Positions 19,389-27,492 are shown, counted from the stretch's first letter. The stretch is DNA of 64,000 bases from Corynebacterium yonathiae (GCF_022288805.1 NZ_JAKOPM010000010.1:1-64000), one strand, 5' to 3'. A program made the numbers and translations. Notes: generated from the letters alone by a model not told the origin.

Positions 19389-20354
19389 ATGACTCGCGTT
19401 GCTGCGATCGATTGCGGTACCAATTCGATTCGCTTGCTTATCTCTGAAATTCAGGAAGACGGCAAGGTTCGCGATATTACCCGCACTATGGAAATCATCC
19501 GCCTAGGAGAAGGAGTGGACGCCACTGGTGAGATCGCCCCTGCCGCCCTAGATCGCGCACGCGTTGCCTTGGAAGGCTACGTGCGGCAAATGAAGTTTGA
19601 GAAGGTCACTCGCGTGCGAATGGTCGCCACCTCCGCCACTCGCGACGCCAAGAATCAACAGCAATTCTTCGATATGACCGCTGAGCTGCTTGGCCAAATC
19701 CAGCCAGGCGCACAGGCTGAGGTCGTTTCTGGTGAGGAAGAGGCCGTACTGTCGTTTAATGGTGCCGTGGCCGATCTGGAGCCAGACCGCGGGCCATTCT
19801 GCGTCATCGATCTGGGCGGCGGCTCGACCGAGTTCGTCGTAGGCACGGCGGATGGCGATATCCTGGGGACTCACTCGGCCCGGATGGGATGCGTCAGACT
19901 CACCGAGCGCATTATGCGTACCGACCCGCCAACCGAATCCGAGATTGAGATTGCTACGGAATACGTTGCTGAGCGCACAGCAGAGGTAGAAAAAATCGTG
20001 CCCATTGATAAGGCACGCACCATCGTCGGATGTGCTGGCACTTTCACTACCCTGTCAGCTCTAGCGCAAGGCCTTGAGCGTTACGACGCCGATGCTATTC
20101 ATGGTTCTGAACTTCGTTTTGAGGCCTTGCGGGTGCTTTTACAGCAACTTATTGGCCTGCCTTCCGACGTTCGCGCGCTCAACCCGGTCATCCACCCCGG
20201 CCGCGCCGACGTCATTGGTGGTGGAGCAGTAGCCGTGGAAGGGATTATGCAGCTTATCGAGCGCAACGGCGATGCACGAAGCTTTTTCATTAGTGAAAAG
20301 GACATTCTCGACGGCATTATCGCTGGTCTAGCTGCGAAGGGTACCCCTCGTTAA
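19389..20354 (+). CDS. ppx: Ppx/GppA family exopolyphosphatase
   Basis: This encodes 321 aa with the actin-like ASKHA fold: phosphate-binding loop DCGTNSIRLLI near residue 8 and second loop IDLGGGSTEFVVG near residue 140. It hydrolyses polyphosphate and/or pppGpp. It is the short (~320 aa) actinobacterial form lacking the C-terminal HD domain, corresponding to Ppx2 (Rv1026). ATG 19389 has the strong site AGGAGGA; the upstream in-frame start at 19356 overlaps DUF501 and is not supported. Confidence 0.95.
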   Translation: MTRVAAIDCGTNSIRLLISEIQEDGKVRDITRTMEIIRLGEGVDATGEIAPAALDRARVALEGYVRQMKFEKVTRVRMVATSATRDAKNQQQFFDMTAELLGQIQPGAQAEVVSGEEEAVLSFNGAVADLEPDRGPFCVIDLGGGSTEFVVGTADGDILGTHSARMGCVRLTERIMRTDPPTESEIEIATEYVAERTAEVEKIVPIDKARTIVGCAGTFTTLSALAQGLERYDADAIHGSELRFEALRVLLQQLIGLPSDVRALNPVIHPGRADVIGGGAVAVEGIMQLIERNGDARSFFISEKDILDGIIAGLAAKGTPR

Positions 20355-20395
20355 CCCCTGCGGGGTGAGGTGTCCTAAAATATTCCTTGCCCCTC

Positions 20396-20472
20396 GCCCC
20401 CATAGCCCAATCGGCAGAGGCAGTCGACTTAAAATCGATTCAGTGTGGGTTCGAGTCCCACTGGGGGCACCA
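20396..20472 (+). tRNA. tRNA-Leu (anticodon UAA), short variable loop, CCA encoded
   Basis: Acceptor stem GCCCCCA/TGGGGGC, anticodon stem GTCGA/TCGAT around loop CTTAAAA (anticodon TAA), and T-arm GTGGG TTCGAGT CCCAC are all visible. The discriminator is A at 20469 and CCA is encoded at 20470-20472. The body is 74 nt with a variable loop of only five bases, so it lacks the long class II arm usual for tRNA-Leu. Its 3' end is duplicated at 21089. Confidence 0.88.
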
Positions 20473-20497
20473 TGTGAAGTCTCGAGACATCGTTCCG
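20458..20497 (+). repeat. Left copy of 40-bp direct repeat (tRNA-Leu 3' end)
   Basis: This 40-bp segment covers the 3' end of the tRNA-Leu T-arm and acceptor plus the first arm of the following hairpin. It is repeated exactly at 21089-21128, with imperfect similarity for about 18 bases further. The position at a tRNA 3' end resembles attL of an integrated element. Confidence 0.85.
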
Positions 20498-20516
20498 GTC
20501 GATGTCTCGAGACTTC
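20478..20516 (+). terminator. Hairpin after tRNA-Leu
   Basis: A long inverted repeat (AAGTCTCGAGACATCG and its near complement) follows the tRNA and is succeeded by CTCGTTTTC. It is a plausible tRNA terminator. A second copy at 21109-21147 is followed by a better T-run and may be the original one. Confidence 0.65.
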
Positions 20517-21088
20517 TCGTTTTCAGTTGCCCCGACTGGGGTTGAGTTCGTTGTCTTTTTGTTGTAATAGATTTTTTCTTCGGTGGGTGTGTAGGCGGCG
20601 ATTTGTGCCCCGGTGGCGGATATTTTGATGTCTACGCGGTTGTCGATGCAGACCATGGTGATTGGTTTGCCGTCCCATCTGCGTGAAGTTCTGGCGCAGT
20701 TCTAGGATGCGGTCGACAGTGCTGGGATCGGGTGTTCGAGGATTAGAGTGAGGGCGTTTAGAGCGTGGTTCTAGAGCTTTGATTCCGTCTTCTCGGTAGC
20801 GGGCTTGAAGTGTTCGGATCCATCTGGTGCTGATGTTGAAGTGCTCGGCTGTTTCAGCTTGAGTCATGCCGGTAGCAAGCATTGTTTCAATGATGATTTT
20901 AGGGGCGGGTTTTGAGTTGTTCTCCACTTATTCAGCATGGCGGAACTATGTCTCGAGACATGCCGGTTCACCCCCGCGGGGCACTCTCGCCCTAAATTGT
21001 GCTGCCGGATCGATGTAATGAGACATTCCCGCAGGACAAACCGGAACGATCTCATAAGACATGCGGAACGATGTCATGGAACCAGACA
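20498..21088 (-). mobile_element. Decayed insertion element in the tRNA-Leu scar
   Basis: The ~590 bp between the two 40-bp direct repeats holds an internally deleted transposase gene on the minus strand plus an array of degenerate motifs related to CGGAACGATGTCTCGAGACAT (I count sites near 20945, 21005, 21041 and 21064). No intact gene remains. It looks like the residue of an IS, or of a larger tRNA-targeted element. Confidence 0.7.
20523..20927 (-). pseudogene. Truncated IS481/IS3-like transposase
   Basis: The N-terminal ~85 residues form a typical helix-turn-helix transposase start (MLATGMTQAETAEHFNIS, then RTLQARYREDGIKALEPRS and a Pro/Arg linker). After about residue 85 the frame turns into basic nonsense, while another minus frame (about 20520-20656) encodes what looks like the true C-terminus (DNRVDIKISATGAQIAAYTP). 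The whole catalytic rve (DDE) core is missing. It is therefore an internally deleted, frameshifted remnant and cannot be active. Confidence 0.8.
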
Positions 21089-21128
21089 CCACTGGGGGCA
21101 CCATGTGAAGTCTCGAGACATCGTTCCG
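21089..21128 (+). repeat. Right copy of 40-bp direct repeat (partial tRNA-Leu 3' end)
   Basis: An exact second copy of 20458-20497, including ACTGGGGGCACCA of the acceptor end but no tRNA body. The hairpin that follows (to about 21147) ends in TTTTT. From 21147 to 21330 I see only the promoter region of the next gene, including a GC-poor stretch around 21240. Confidence 0.85.
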
Positions 21129-21330
21129 ATCGGTGTCTCGAGACTTTTTCTTCGGTGGCAGTACAAATATTGTGAGGCCAAGGGCTTGAGGCGGGTGTCC
21201 GCTACAGTGCCCTTACGGGAGCTCCACACAGAATTTCTACTTTAAAGTAAAAATCGTGGAACTTAATGCTGGGCTATCTCGTTGATCGTAATGAGAAAGC
21301 TAATCTGCACCTCTCTTAGAAAGGACAACC

Positions 21331-22098
21331 GTGCGTTCAAGCAATCCGGTAATGAGTTCTCTGACCGAAAGCAGCAACCGCCAGAGCTCTGGATACGGGG
21401 ATGAAGCCGCCCGCCCCATGACCGTTGATGACGTCGTCACCAAAACGGGAATTACCCTCGGCATTATCATTGTCGCCGCGGCCATTAACTTCTACCTTGG
21501 AACGGTAAACCTTGGTATTGCCATGGGTTTGACTCTGGTCGGTGGCATCGGCGGGTTCATTACCGTACTTGTAGCCTCTTTTGGCAAGAAGTGGGGCTCC
21601 GCTGCAGTGACGCTGATTTACGCCGTGTTTGAAGGCCTGTTCGTCGGTGGTTTCTCCCTTATGTTCACCAACGTGAGCTTCCAGGGTGAGGGAGGCTCAG
21701 CCATCATTGGCCAGGCCATCATCGGCACCATTGGCGTATTCATCGGCATGCTAATTGTGTACAAGACTGGCGCAGTGAAGGTGACCCCAAAGTTCACCAA
21801 GATTCTATTTGGCTTGGTTGCCGGCGTTGCAGTTATGGCACTTGTTAACTTCTTGGGCGCGATTTTCTTTGACTTCAACCCACTGCGTGATGGTGGCCCG
21901 ATTGCCATTATCTTCTCACTGGTGTGCATCGTGCTCGGTGCTTTGTCCTTCTTGACTGACTTTGATCAGGCTGACCGCATGATTCGTGCCGGTGCACCTG
22001 CTAAGCAGGCGTGGGGCGTTGCGCTTGGCCTGGCAGTGACCTTGGTCTGGCTCTACACCGAAATTCTGCGTCTGTTGAGCTACTTCCAGCGCGACTAA
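21331..22098 (+). CDS. Bax inhibitor-1/YccA family membrane protein
   Basis: This encodes 255 aa with seven hydrophobic helices after a ~45-residue polar N-terminus, the BI-1 (TMBIM) architecture. The C-terminal helix is preceded by LSFLTDFDQADRMI, the conserved di-aspartyl region of the family, and the chain ends WLYTEILRLLSYFQRD, the usual bacterial ending. Bacterial homologues such as BsYetJ are pH-sensitive calcium leak channels; the role here is inferred by family only. The GTG start has AGAAAGGAC upstream. It is monocistronic with a strong terminator. Confidence 0.92.
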   Translation: MRSSNPVMSSLTESSNRQSSGYGDEAARPMTVDDVVTKTGITLGIIIVAAAINFYLGTVNLGIAMGLTLVGGIGGFITVLVASFGKKWGSAAVTLIYAVFEGLFVGGFSLMFTNVSFQGEGGSAIIGQAIIGTIGVFIGMLIVYKTGAVKVTPKFTKILFGLVAGVAVMALVNFLGAIFFDFNPLRDGGPIAIIFSLVCIVLGALSFLTDFDQADRMIRAGAPAKQAWGVALGLAVTLVWLYTEILRLLSYFQRD

Positions 22099-22115
22099 CC
22101 TTTCTGTTTGTACTT

Positions 22116-22143
22116 GGCCCGCACTTTGGTGCGGGCCTTTTTG
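22116..22143 (+). terminator. Terminator of the BI-1 gene
   Basis: The stem GGCCCGCAC/GTGCGGGCC with loop TTTG is followed by TTTTTG, 18 bases after the stop codon; a classic intrinsic terminator. Confidence 0.9.
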
Positions 22144-22157
22144 TTCTCTAAAAATGC

Positions 22158-22171
22158 TTACAAACTTGTAA
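22158..22171. promoter_or_regulatory. 14-bp palindrome, possible operator
   Basis: TTACAA, two bases, TTGTAA forms a perfect 6-2-6 palindrome just after the BI-1 terminator and about 290 bp upstream of the lipoprotein gene. It resembles a dimeric regulator site; no regulator can be named. Confidence 0.3.
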
Positions 22172-22462
22172 TTATTGGGGTAGTGCAGGGGGGATAAAGT
22201 AAGGGTTTAATCTTGGGCTGGTCGACAAATCCGTCTCAGGTATAGCACAGCTAATGAGCAGGAAACTTCGCCTTTTAGACGTTATGGATGTGACGTATGG
22301 GGCGTATAGTTTTGTTAAATTGCCGTTAACCTACGTGGTTGCGTAGAAATTTCTTAGAGATTCATGCATGCTGTGTACCGGAACGGGAGATGCGAAGTGA
22401 AAAGTTCTCTGTTTCACTCATCCTGTTCCTCTCGTTAGAAAGTGAGTGCGCGAAGGATTGTT
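22172..22462 (+). other. Intergenic region upstream of the DUF3558-like gene
   Basis: There are about 290 bp without an open reading frame that I can support. It is AT-richer than its surroundings (for example around 22300-22360) and must contain the promoter for the following lipoprotein gene. A short inverted pair (GTGAAA near 22398 with TTTCAC near 22411) may form a small hairpin. I see no recognised riboswitch. Confidence 0.4.
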
Positions 22463-23183
22463 GTGAAGCGTCAGGTCACCGTAGCAACGTTGATAGCCAG
22501 TAGCACCGTCATGCTGGGTAGCTGTGTTGCGGATATCGGTACGAGGAGCGCGTCAGAGGAAACTACGAAAGTGGAGAATGCTGGCGGCATTAGTTCTACC
22601 GAAGGCGCAGGGGGAGCCGACGGGGACCCGGGGGATGATGCAGACGACAATCAGGGGGGAATCGGCACTCGCCGCTGGCGAGAAGGATGCGGAAGGCGCC
22701 GGCCAACCGGGGGAGGCCGGCGCCACGGGGCTGGAAGAATCATCCGGCGTCCTGCCGCCATTGGGGGAATTCGATCCGGCTGATCCGAGTTTTGAGCTTT
22801 TCGATCCGTGTACGGAACTTCCGAAAAAGCATCTCCAAGCCGCCGGGCTTGGCGAACAGATAGAAGATTCAGAAAGGAAATCTGGGTTCTCTTTTTGTGC
22901 TTTTGAAAACCTCGAAGGCTCAACCGGTTCTGTCATTGGATTGACCTCGTCACGTCAAGCATTTAAGTCCTCGACAAAGCAGTCCTCTTCGCTTTCTGAC
23001 GGCGGAGGACGCCGTATGCCGGTAGTGCAGATTGAAAGCGAAATGTTTGGGGATATGTTTTGCACTGTCGGAGTTTCCACGTCGCGGGGAATTCTAAAAG
23101 TTAGTCATTCTGGGGACCAGTTCGAGGATGACTACCAAACGAAATGTTCAAAAGCCGAAGAGATACTAAACAACTTTTACTGA
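22463..23183 (+). pseudogene. DUF3558-like lipoprotein, frameshifted at a G6 tract
   Basis: GTG 22463 (AAGGA upstream) starts a lipoprotein signal (VATLIASSTVMLGSC) followed by a Gly/Asp-rich linker. At 22654-22659 a run of six G breaks the frame. Removing one G joins it to a second frame that continues to 23183, whose domain looks like DUF3558 (ELFDPCTELPKKHLQAAGL, then GFSFCAFENLEGS and a late Cys). The total would be about 239 aa. All three expected Cys are kept and no other lesion is visible, so this is a fresh mutation, a phase-variable gene or a sequencing error. It sits 19 bp upstream of the 608-aa gene, so the two probably belong together. Confidence 0.75.
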
Positions 23184-23202
23184 ATTAGACATCGGGGGAA
23201 TT

Positions 23203-25029
23203 ATGGAATTGCGACCAAGCAACATCATGGCTACGGCTATGAAGACTGGGAATCTGAAGGAAGAGGTTGCATTATCTGGTGGACGAATTTATTCACCTCT
23301 TAATGCTGGTTTTTCGCCTGTGACAGGGATTGACCATGTGGGAACAGTACATCAGCGAGTTCTTGAAACTGATCCGGGCTCTGCACGGCATTCCTTGAGA
23401 GCATTTTCAGAGCAACTGGACTGGCTCCATGACAGCTTAGGTCGAGAAGCACGCGGCTTTCAGGCGCAGGAGGACGCGAATAGTCGGGGAATGGATATTG
23501 CGGATGCGGGTGGGGATATCGGCGTTGAGTCTATGCCGATTATGAACCAGCCGGAGCCGGGGTACAGCCCATTTGGATTCACCATGCCAGTGGTAAATGT
23601 GGGAACCGACATCATGAAATTGGCAACGGACCTAATGTCGACGCAGATTTGGGACGTGTCGGAAGCGAACGCTCGGTGGAGCTCGTTGGCGTCGGAAGTT
23701 GACGATATCGTCAGCGGTTTGGAAGAAGCAGCTGGGTCTTTAGAAAGTGAAAATGACAGCGAGGCTACGTCGAGAGCGGCGGCAAAGATTAGGGAAGTAG
23801 CGGCGTCGGGAAGCTACTTCGTGGCAAATGCCAATGTCATGGAGGAGAAGCTGACGGGATTCCATGCCAAGCTCATGGGGATCCAGCCGACCGCCATGGC
23901 CATGGCCATGCAAGTGATGGCTATCCCGGAACCGGCGGAGCGCAAGATTGCAGAAAAGGCTGCATTGGCGATGCTGCAGCCGGACTTGCAGCGATTTGCG
24001 GTAGAGGCCATGCCCTACCAGCACGCGTTAATGGAGCAGTCACCGGCGTCGGGAGGCGGAGGCATCGATGCGGGTCTCGCTGGAGTCGAAGGTGATGGAC
24101 AGCGATACAACACCGATGCAGTAGTGTGGCCGAAAAAGATTGCGGAAGCGATCGCGCGGGGAGATTTGGGACCGGGGAACTTTGACATCGTAAATGGCAA
24201 GGTCAACGGGCTAGATGCAGTGGGGATGGGCCCGCAGGAGATTAATGATTTTCATCAGCAGATGCATGCTGGCGGCAGGAACGCACTGGAAAAGCTGGGC
24301 TTGGGAGATGAAATTGCTATCAGCGGCAACGAAGTGGCCACCCAGGGGGCATCGATGCTGGGTGTCACCGCGCCAAATGGGGCGATGGGCCAGGTTCCTA
24401 GTGGCACCGCACATCCTGGCGCCGCAGGAGTAAATGCAGGGACGCTGAGCGGAAGCGGTGTGGCTGCGCCAGCAGCCACCGCACATACCGCGAACGCAGG
24501 AATTCCCCCAATGATGGCAGCAGGAAGATCCACGGATGCGGGACGCAGTGTTCTGGGTGGGCAGTCGATGCGAGGTAGATTCGGCCCAGGCAATGCGCGC
24601 AGTGGTGCAGATATTACCCGTGCCGGAAGTGGGGCCCAACTGGGACAAGGTCTTGGACGCGGAGTTGGGGTCGGAGTTCCCCACGCCGGCGTTGGTGCGG
24701 GTGTGCGGGCTGATGCTGGCGGTGGTGGAGGAACCAGCGGCGGCTCGGGCATGCGCGCCGGCGTGGGAGGTGGCCCTAGTCTTGGATCGGGAAGCGGCGA
24801 AAGCGGTGCGGCGTCGCGTAGCGGCAATGCCGGGCGTTCTACCGGCGGGGTGCGGGCGTATGGACCGATGATGGGGATGCGCGGTAAGGACAGTGAGAGA
24901 AAGCGCGTAAAGTCCGTGACCACGCAGGTAGAACGAGACCCAAATAAGCGCGACCTATTAGGCGAGCCACCCGCTGTAGTGCCCGGTGTAATCGGGGACT
25001 GGGTGCGAGAAACGGATCCAGAAAAATAG
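23203..25029 (+). CDS. Large Gly/Ala-rich protein of unknown function
   Basis: This encodes 608 aa without a signal peptide or clear membrane segment. Residues ~50-90 and ~150-275 are predicted helical, with long heptad-like stretches and several Trp (DWLHDSLGREA; ARWSSLASEVDDIVSGLEEA), loosely recalling WXG100/PPE-type exported proteins. From about residue 395 to 560 it is low-complexity Gly/Ala/Ser with Val-Gly repeats, and it ends in a charged tail. ATG 23203 has GGGGGAA upstream. It follows a DUF3558-like lipoprotein gene. The helical N-terminus and disordered C-terminus suggest an exported or surface-associated protein, but this is inference only. Confidence 0.8.
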   Translation: MELRPSNIMATAMKTGNLKEEVALSGGRIYSPLNAGFSPVTGIDHVGTVHQRVLETDPGSARHSLRAFSEQLDWLHDSLGREARGFQAQEDANSRGMDIADAGGDIGVESMPIMNQPEPGYSPFGFTMPVVNVGTDIMKLATDLMSTQIWDVSEANARWSSLASEVDDIVSGLEEAAGSLESENDSEATSRAAAKIREVAASGSYFVANANVMEEKLTGFHAKLMGIQPTAMAMAMQVMAIPEPAERKIAEKAALAMLQPDLQRFAVEAMPYQHALMEQSPASGGGGIDAGLAGVEGDGQRYNTDAVVWPKKIAEAIARGDLGPGNFDIVNGKVNGLDAVGMGPQEINDFHQQMHAGGRNALEKLGLGDEIAISGNEVATQGASMLGVTAPNGAMGQVPSGTAHPGAAGVNAGTLSGSGVAAPAATAHTANAGIPPMMAAGRSTDAGRSVLGGQSMRGRFGPGNARSGADITRAGSGAQLGQGLGRGVGVGVPHAGVGAGVRADAGGGGGTSGGSGMRAGVGGGPSLGSGSGESGAASRSGNAGRSTGGVRAYGPMMGMRGKDSERKRVKSVTTQVERDPNKRDLLGEPPAVVPGVIGDWVRETDPEK

Positions 25030-25035
25030 CATAGA

Positions 25036-25067
25036 AAAAGGGCCGGGGAATTTCCCTCGGCCCTTTT
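25036..25067. terminator. Bidirectional terminator
   Basis: A symmetrical hairpin (AAAAGGGCCG with CGGCCCTTTT, AT-rich loop) lies between the convergent 608-aa gene and the small lipoprotein gene. It has A-runs and T-runs on both sides, so it can terminate both transcripts. Confidence 0.88.
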
Positions 25068-25076
25068 GGTCTCTTA

Positions 25077-25349
25077 TTACTGCGGCAGCTCGGTGGCGGT
25101 GCCGTTCAAGTGCGGCTGTGCCGGCTCCTCAGGGAGGTCAGACTCGACTACGGGTGCTTCTTCCACGACGGACTCGGGTGCGGAAGAGCTGGTTTCAGTA
25201 TCTTCCTGCATTGGGGCCTCTCCGGTGAAGGTAGAGGCATTTTCTACCTTAGAATCAGAATCCTGCTCGTTCGGCGGGTGGCAAGCAGCGAGGGAGAGGC
25301 CGGCGGTAAAGACGAGACCAGCGGCAGCGTAACGGGAGAACTTCTTCAT
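25077..25349 (-). CDS. Small acidic lipoprotein
   Basis: This encodes 90 aa: lipoprotein signal with LSLAAC (Cys about residue 23), then a short acidic, Ser/Glu/Pro-rich mature part with no cysteine and no recognisable domain. It probably serves as a disordered surface lipoprotein. It lies downstream of greA on the same strand, 41 bp away, and ends at a bidirectional terminator. Homologues of such short lipoproteins are hard to assign. Confidence 0.72.
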   Translation of the reverse strand: MKKFSRYAAAGLVFTAGLSLAACHPPNEQDSDSKVENASTFTGEAPMQEDTETSSSAPESVVEEAPVVESDLPEEPAQPHLNGTATELPQ

Positions 25350-25390
25350 GGGGATATGCTCTTTCTCCAGAGTGGGGATTGGTTAGAGGT

Positions 25391-25912
25391 TTAAGACTCG
25401 CGTGGAGCAGCGGCCTTAGCAGAATCATACGGTGCTGCGGACTCGATGGTGACCGAAATGGTCTTGCCATTTGGAGCGGTGTATTCGCGGGTCTCGCCCT
25501 CTTGTGCTCCGAGAATGGCGGCACCTAGCGGGGACTGCTCGGAGTAGGTTTCCAGATCCTTGTTATCGGAAGCAGCGGCGCGGGTACCGATAAGGAAGGT
25601 CTCCTTATCGTCCTTGTCACCGTTGTAGTAAACGTGAACTACGGAACCGGTATGAGCCACACCCTCTTGCACGGCACCGCGCTCGGTAGTGGCATTCGCG
25701 AGAACCTCAGAAATCTGCTTGATGCGGGCCTCTTCTTGGTCCTGCATCTCACGCGCGGCATCGTAACCGGCGTTTTCCTTGAGGTCGCCTTCCTCACGGC
25801 GCTCGTTGATTTCAGCCGCAACTACTGGGCGGTGATCGATAAGCTCCTGCAGCTCGGCCTCGAGCTTCGCTTTGGTCTCTGGGGTGATGTACTGCTTTTG
25901 CTGCTCAGCCAT
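25391..25912 (-). CDS. greA: Transcription elongation factor GreA
   Basis: This encodes 173 aa, slightly longer than E. coli GreA as in other Actinobacteria. The N-terminal coiled coil carries the acidic tip EEGDLKENAGYDAAREMQ with the two conserved acidic residues that stimulate RNA polymerase transcript cleavage. The C-terminal FKBP-like domain ends with the pattern SPLGAAILGAQEGE. It rescues backtracked polymerase. Its order next to DUF4307 and mca matches Rv1080c-Rv1081c-Rv1082. Confidence 0.97.
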   Translation of the reverse strand: MAEQQKQYITPETKAKLEAELQELIDHRPVVAAEINERREEGDLKENAGYDAAREMQDQEEARIKQISEVLANATTERGAVQEGVAHTGSVVHVYYNGDKDDKETFLIGTRAAASDNKDLETYSEQSPLGAAILGAQEGETREYTAPNGKTISVTIESAAPYDSAKAAAPRES

Positions 25913-26032
25913 TCTGCAACCTTCCGTAGATAGGAATTGTGGTCAAAGCCCCTGCTTATCCTTGGGGCCATAAGTAAAAGTGGAACCAGGCAAATGCCCA
26001 GTTCTAGGCGCTACAAATCCTAGCACACGCGG

Positions 26033-26503
26033 TTAACGGCTTTCCGCGTAGTCGGGGTTATCCATATCCAAGTATTCCGGGATATTGCCGGAGCAACCGT
26101 AGGCTCCACCGGCCACGGCGCGGGCGTTGGTCGGGACGTCGACTGCAATGCGTTGGGTTTCGTTTCCACCAGCGGGAACCGGGAACTCGCGGCGGCCTAC
26201 TTCGGACTTGGAATAGTCAAAGGCCTGGACAATGCAATAAGCATCTTCATCAATGTGATTGCGGGTGACATCGACCCAAACGCGGGTGGAGTCATCGCTT
26301 AAAACCTTTTGAGTCACGATGGACACCTGCGCGTTTACGCTCTCCTTCTGCTGGAAATACCGGAAACCAAAGAAAAGAAGCGCGATAAAAATAGCGACAA
26401 AGATCAGCACTAGGGCCCTGTTAGTCCAGCTACCAGAGTTCTTTTCAGATGAGCCGCGGGAACCATAGCGGGCGGCTGAGCGAGATTTTCCGGCGGAAGT
26501 CAT
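26033..26503 (-). CDS. DUF4307 membrane protein (Rv1081c-like)
   Basis: This encodes 156 aa: a basic cytoplasmic N-terminus, one membrane helix (about residues 28-48, ALVLIFVAIFIALLFFGFRY), then an extracytoplasmic beta-rich domain with two Cys (DAYCIVQAF and AYGCSGNIP) that may pair. ATG 26503 has GGAAG upstream; the GTG three codons earlier is less likely. The family is restricted to Actinobacteria and has no known function. It is divergent from mca over about 95 bp. Confidence 0.87.
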   Translation of the reverse strand: MTSAGKSRSAARYGSRGSSEKNSGSWTNRALVLIFVAIFIALLFFGFRYFQQKESVNAQVSIVTQKVLSDDSTRVWVDVTRNHIDEDAYCIVQAFDYSKSEVGRREFPVPAGGNETQRIAVDVPTNARAVAGGAYGCSGNIPEYLDMDNPDYAESR

Positions 26504-26598
26504 GGCTTCCACTCTAGTCGAGGACCACTGTTTTCCAATTATCTACTAGGATAATCATCTGTTCACAGAACCTAGATTAATAAGGGGATGGATTTTCG

Positions 26599-27489
26599 GT
26601 GAGCGATTTTCGCCTACTAGCTATCCACGCGCACCCAGACGATGAGTCTTCCAAGGGTGCCGCAACCACCGCGCGCTATGCCGCAGAAGGCAATGAGGTC
26701 TTGGTGCTGACCTGTACCGGCGGCGAGCGCGGCGATGTGATTAACCCCGCCATGGATCGCCCTGGGGTTAAGGAAAGAATGGGCGAGGTTCGCCGGGAGG
26801 AAATGGCAAACGCTGCGCGGGCGCTGGGCGTACAACATCGCTGGCTGGGACACGTAGACTCCGGATTGCCGGATCCGGTAGAAGGCAAGTCGTTGGAGGA
26901 ACTGCTACCGGAGGGCTGTTTTGCCTTGCTGGGAGATGACGCCGTTGCACAGGAATATGTCCAGGTAATCCGTGAGTTCCGTCCACACGTCATCGTCACT
27001 TATGACGAGAATGGTGGGTATCCGCACCCAGACCACCTGATGGTGCATCGAGCATCCATGATTGCTTGGGAGAAAGCGGGCGATGCCGAGTATCACCCAG
27101 AGTTGGGGGAGCCGTGGGCGCCGCTGAAGCTGTACTATTCGCATGGTTTTGTCTACCAACGCATGAAAATGTTCCATGATTTGCTCCAAGAGGAAGGCAA
27201 GGCCAGTCCTTATGGGCCGATGCTGGCACGCTGGGACACTGCTTTCGGAGATATTATGGCGCGTGTAACCACCCAGGTGGAATGCGCGAACTACTTCAGC
27301 AACCGCGAGGAGGCTCTGCGGGCGCATGCCACGCAGATCGACCCGGCTGGTGCCTTCTTGGCGACGTCGGTAGAGGTCCAGCAGCGCCTCTGGCCCACCG
27401 AGGAGTTTGAGCTGGCAAAGACACGCGTTTCTACCTCTTTGCCGGAAAATGACCTTTTTGCAGGCATCGAAGAGAAAGAAGAGGCCTAG
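26599..27489 (+). CDS. mca: Mycothiol S-conjugate amidase
   Basis: This encodes 296 aa of the LmbE/PIG-L deacetylase fold. Zinc ligands are in HAHPDDES (His, Asp-Asp near residues 11-15) and HPDH (about residue 143). Mca hydrolyses mycothiol S-conjugates to mercapturic acids and GlcN-Ins for detoxification in the cytosol. The length and the TGGERGDV segment fit Mca; the related MshB has a different C-terminus, but separation from MshB rests mainly on synteny with Rv1082. The Rv1083-like gene follows after three bases. Confidence 0.93.
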   Translation: MSDFRLLAIHAHPDDESSKGAATTARYAAEGNEVLVLTCTGGERGDVINPAMDRPGVKERMGEVRREEMANAARALGVQHRWLGHVDSGLPDPVEGKSLEELLPEGCFALLGDDAVAQEYVQVIREFRPHVIVTYDENGGYPHPDHLMVHRASMIAWEKAGDAEYHPELGEPWAPLKLYYSHGFVYQRMKMFHDLLQEEGKASPYGPMLARWDTAFGDIMARVTTQVECANYFSNREEALRAHATQIDPAGAFLATSVEVQQRLWPTEEFELAKTRVSTSLPENDLFAGIEEKEEA

Positions 27490-27492
27490 AAT

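Noticed and set aside
20429..20656. A 75-codon minus frame whose end reads MVPPVGLEPTLNRF
   Set aside because: The end is the well-known spurious peptide produced by translating the complement of a tRNA gene. Only the upstream part is kept, as the displaced C-terminus of the dead transposase.
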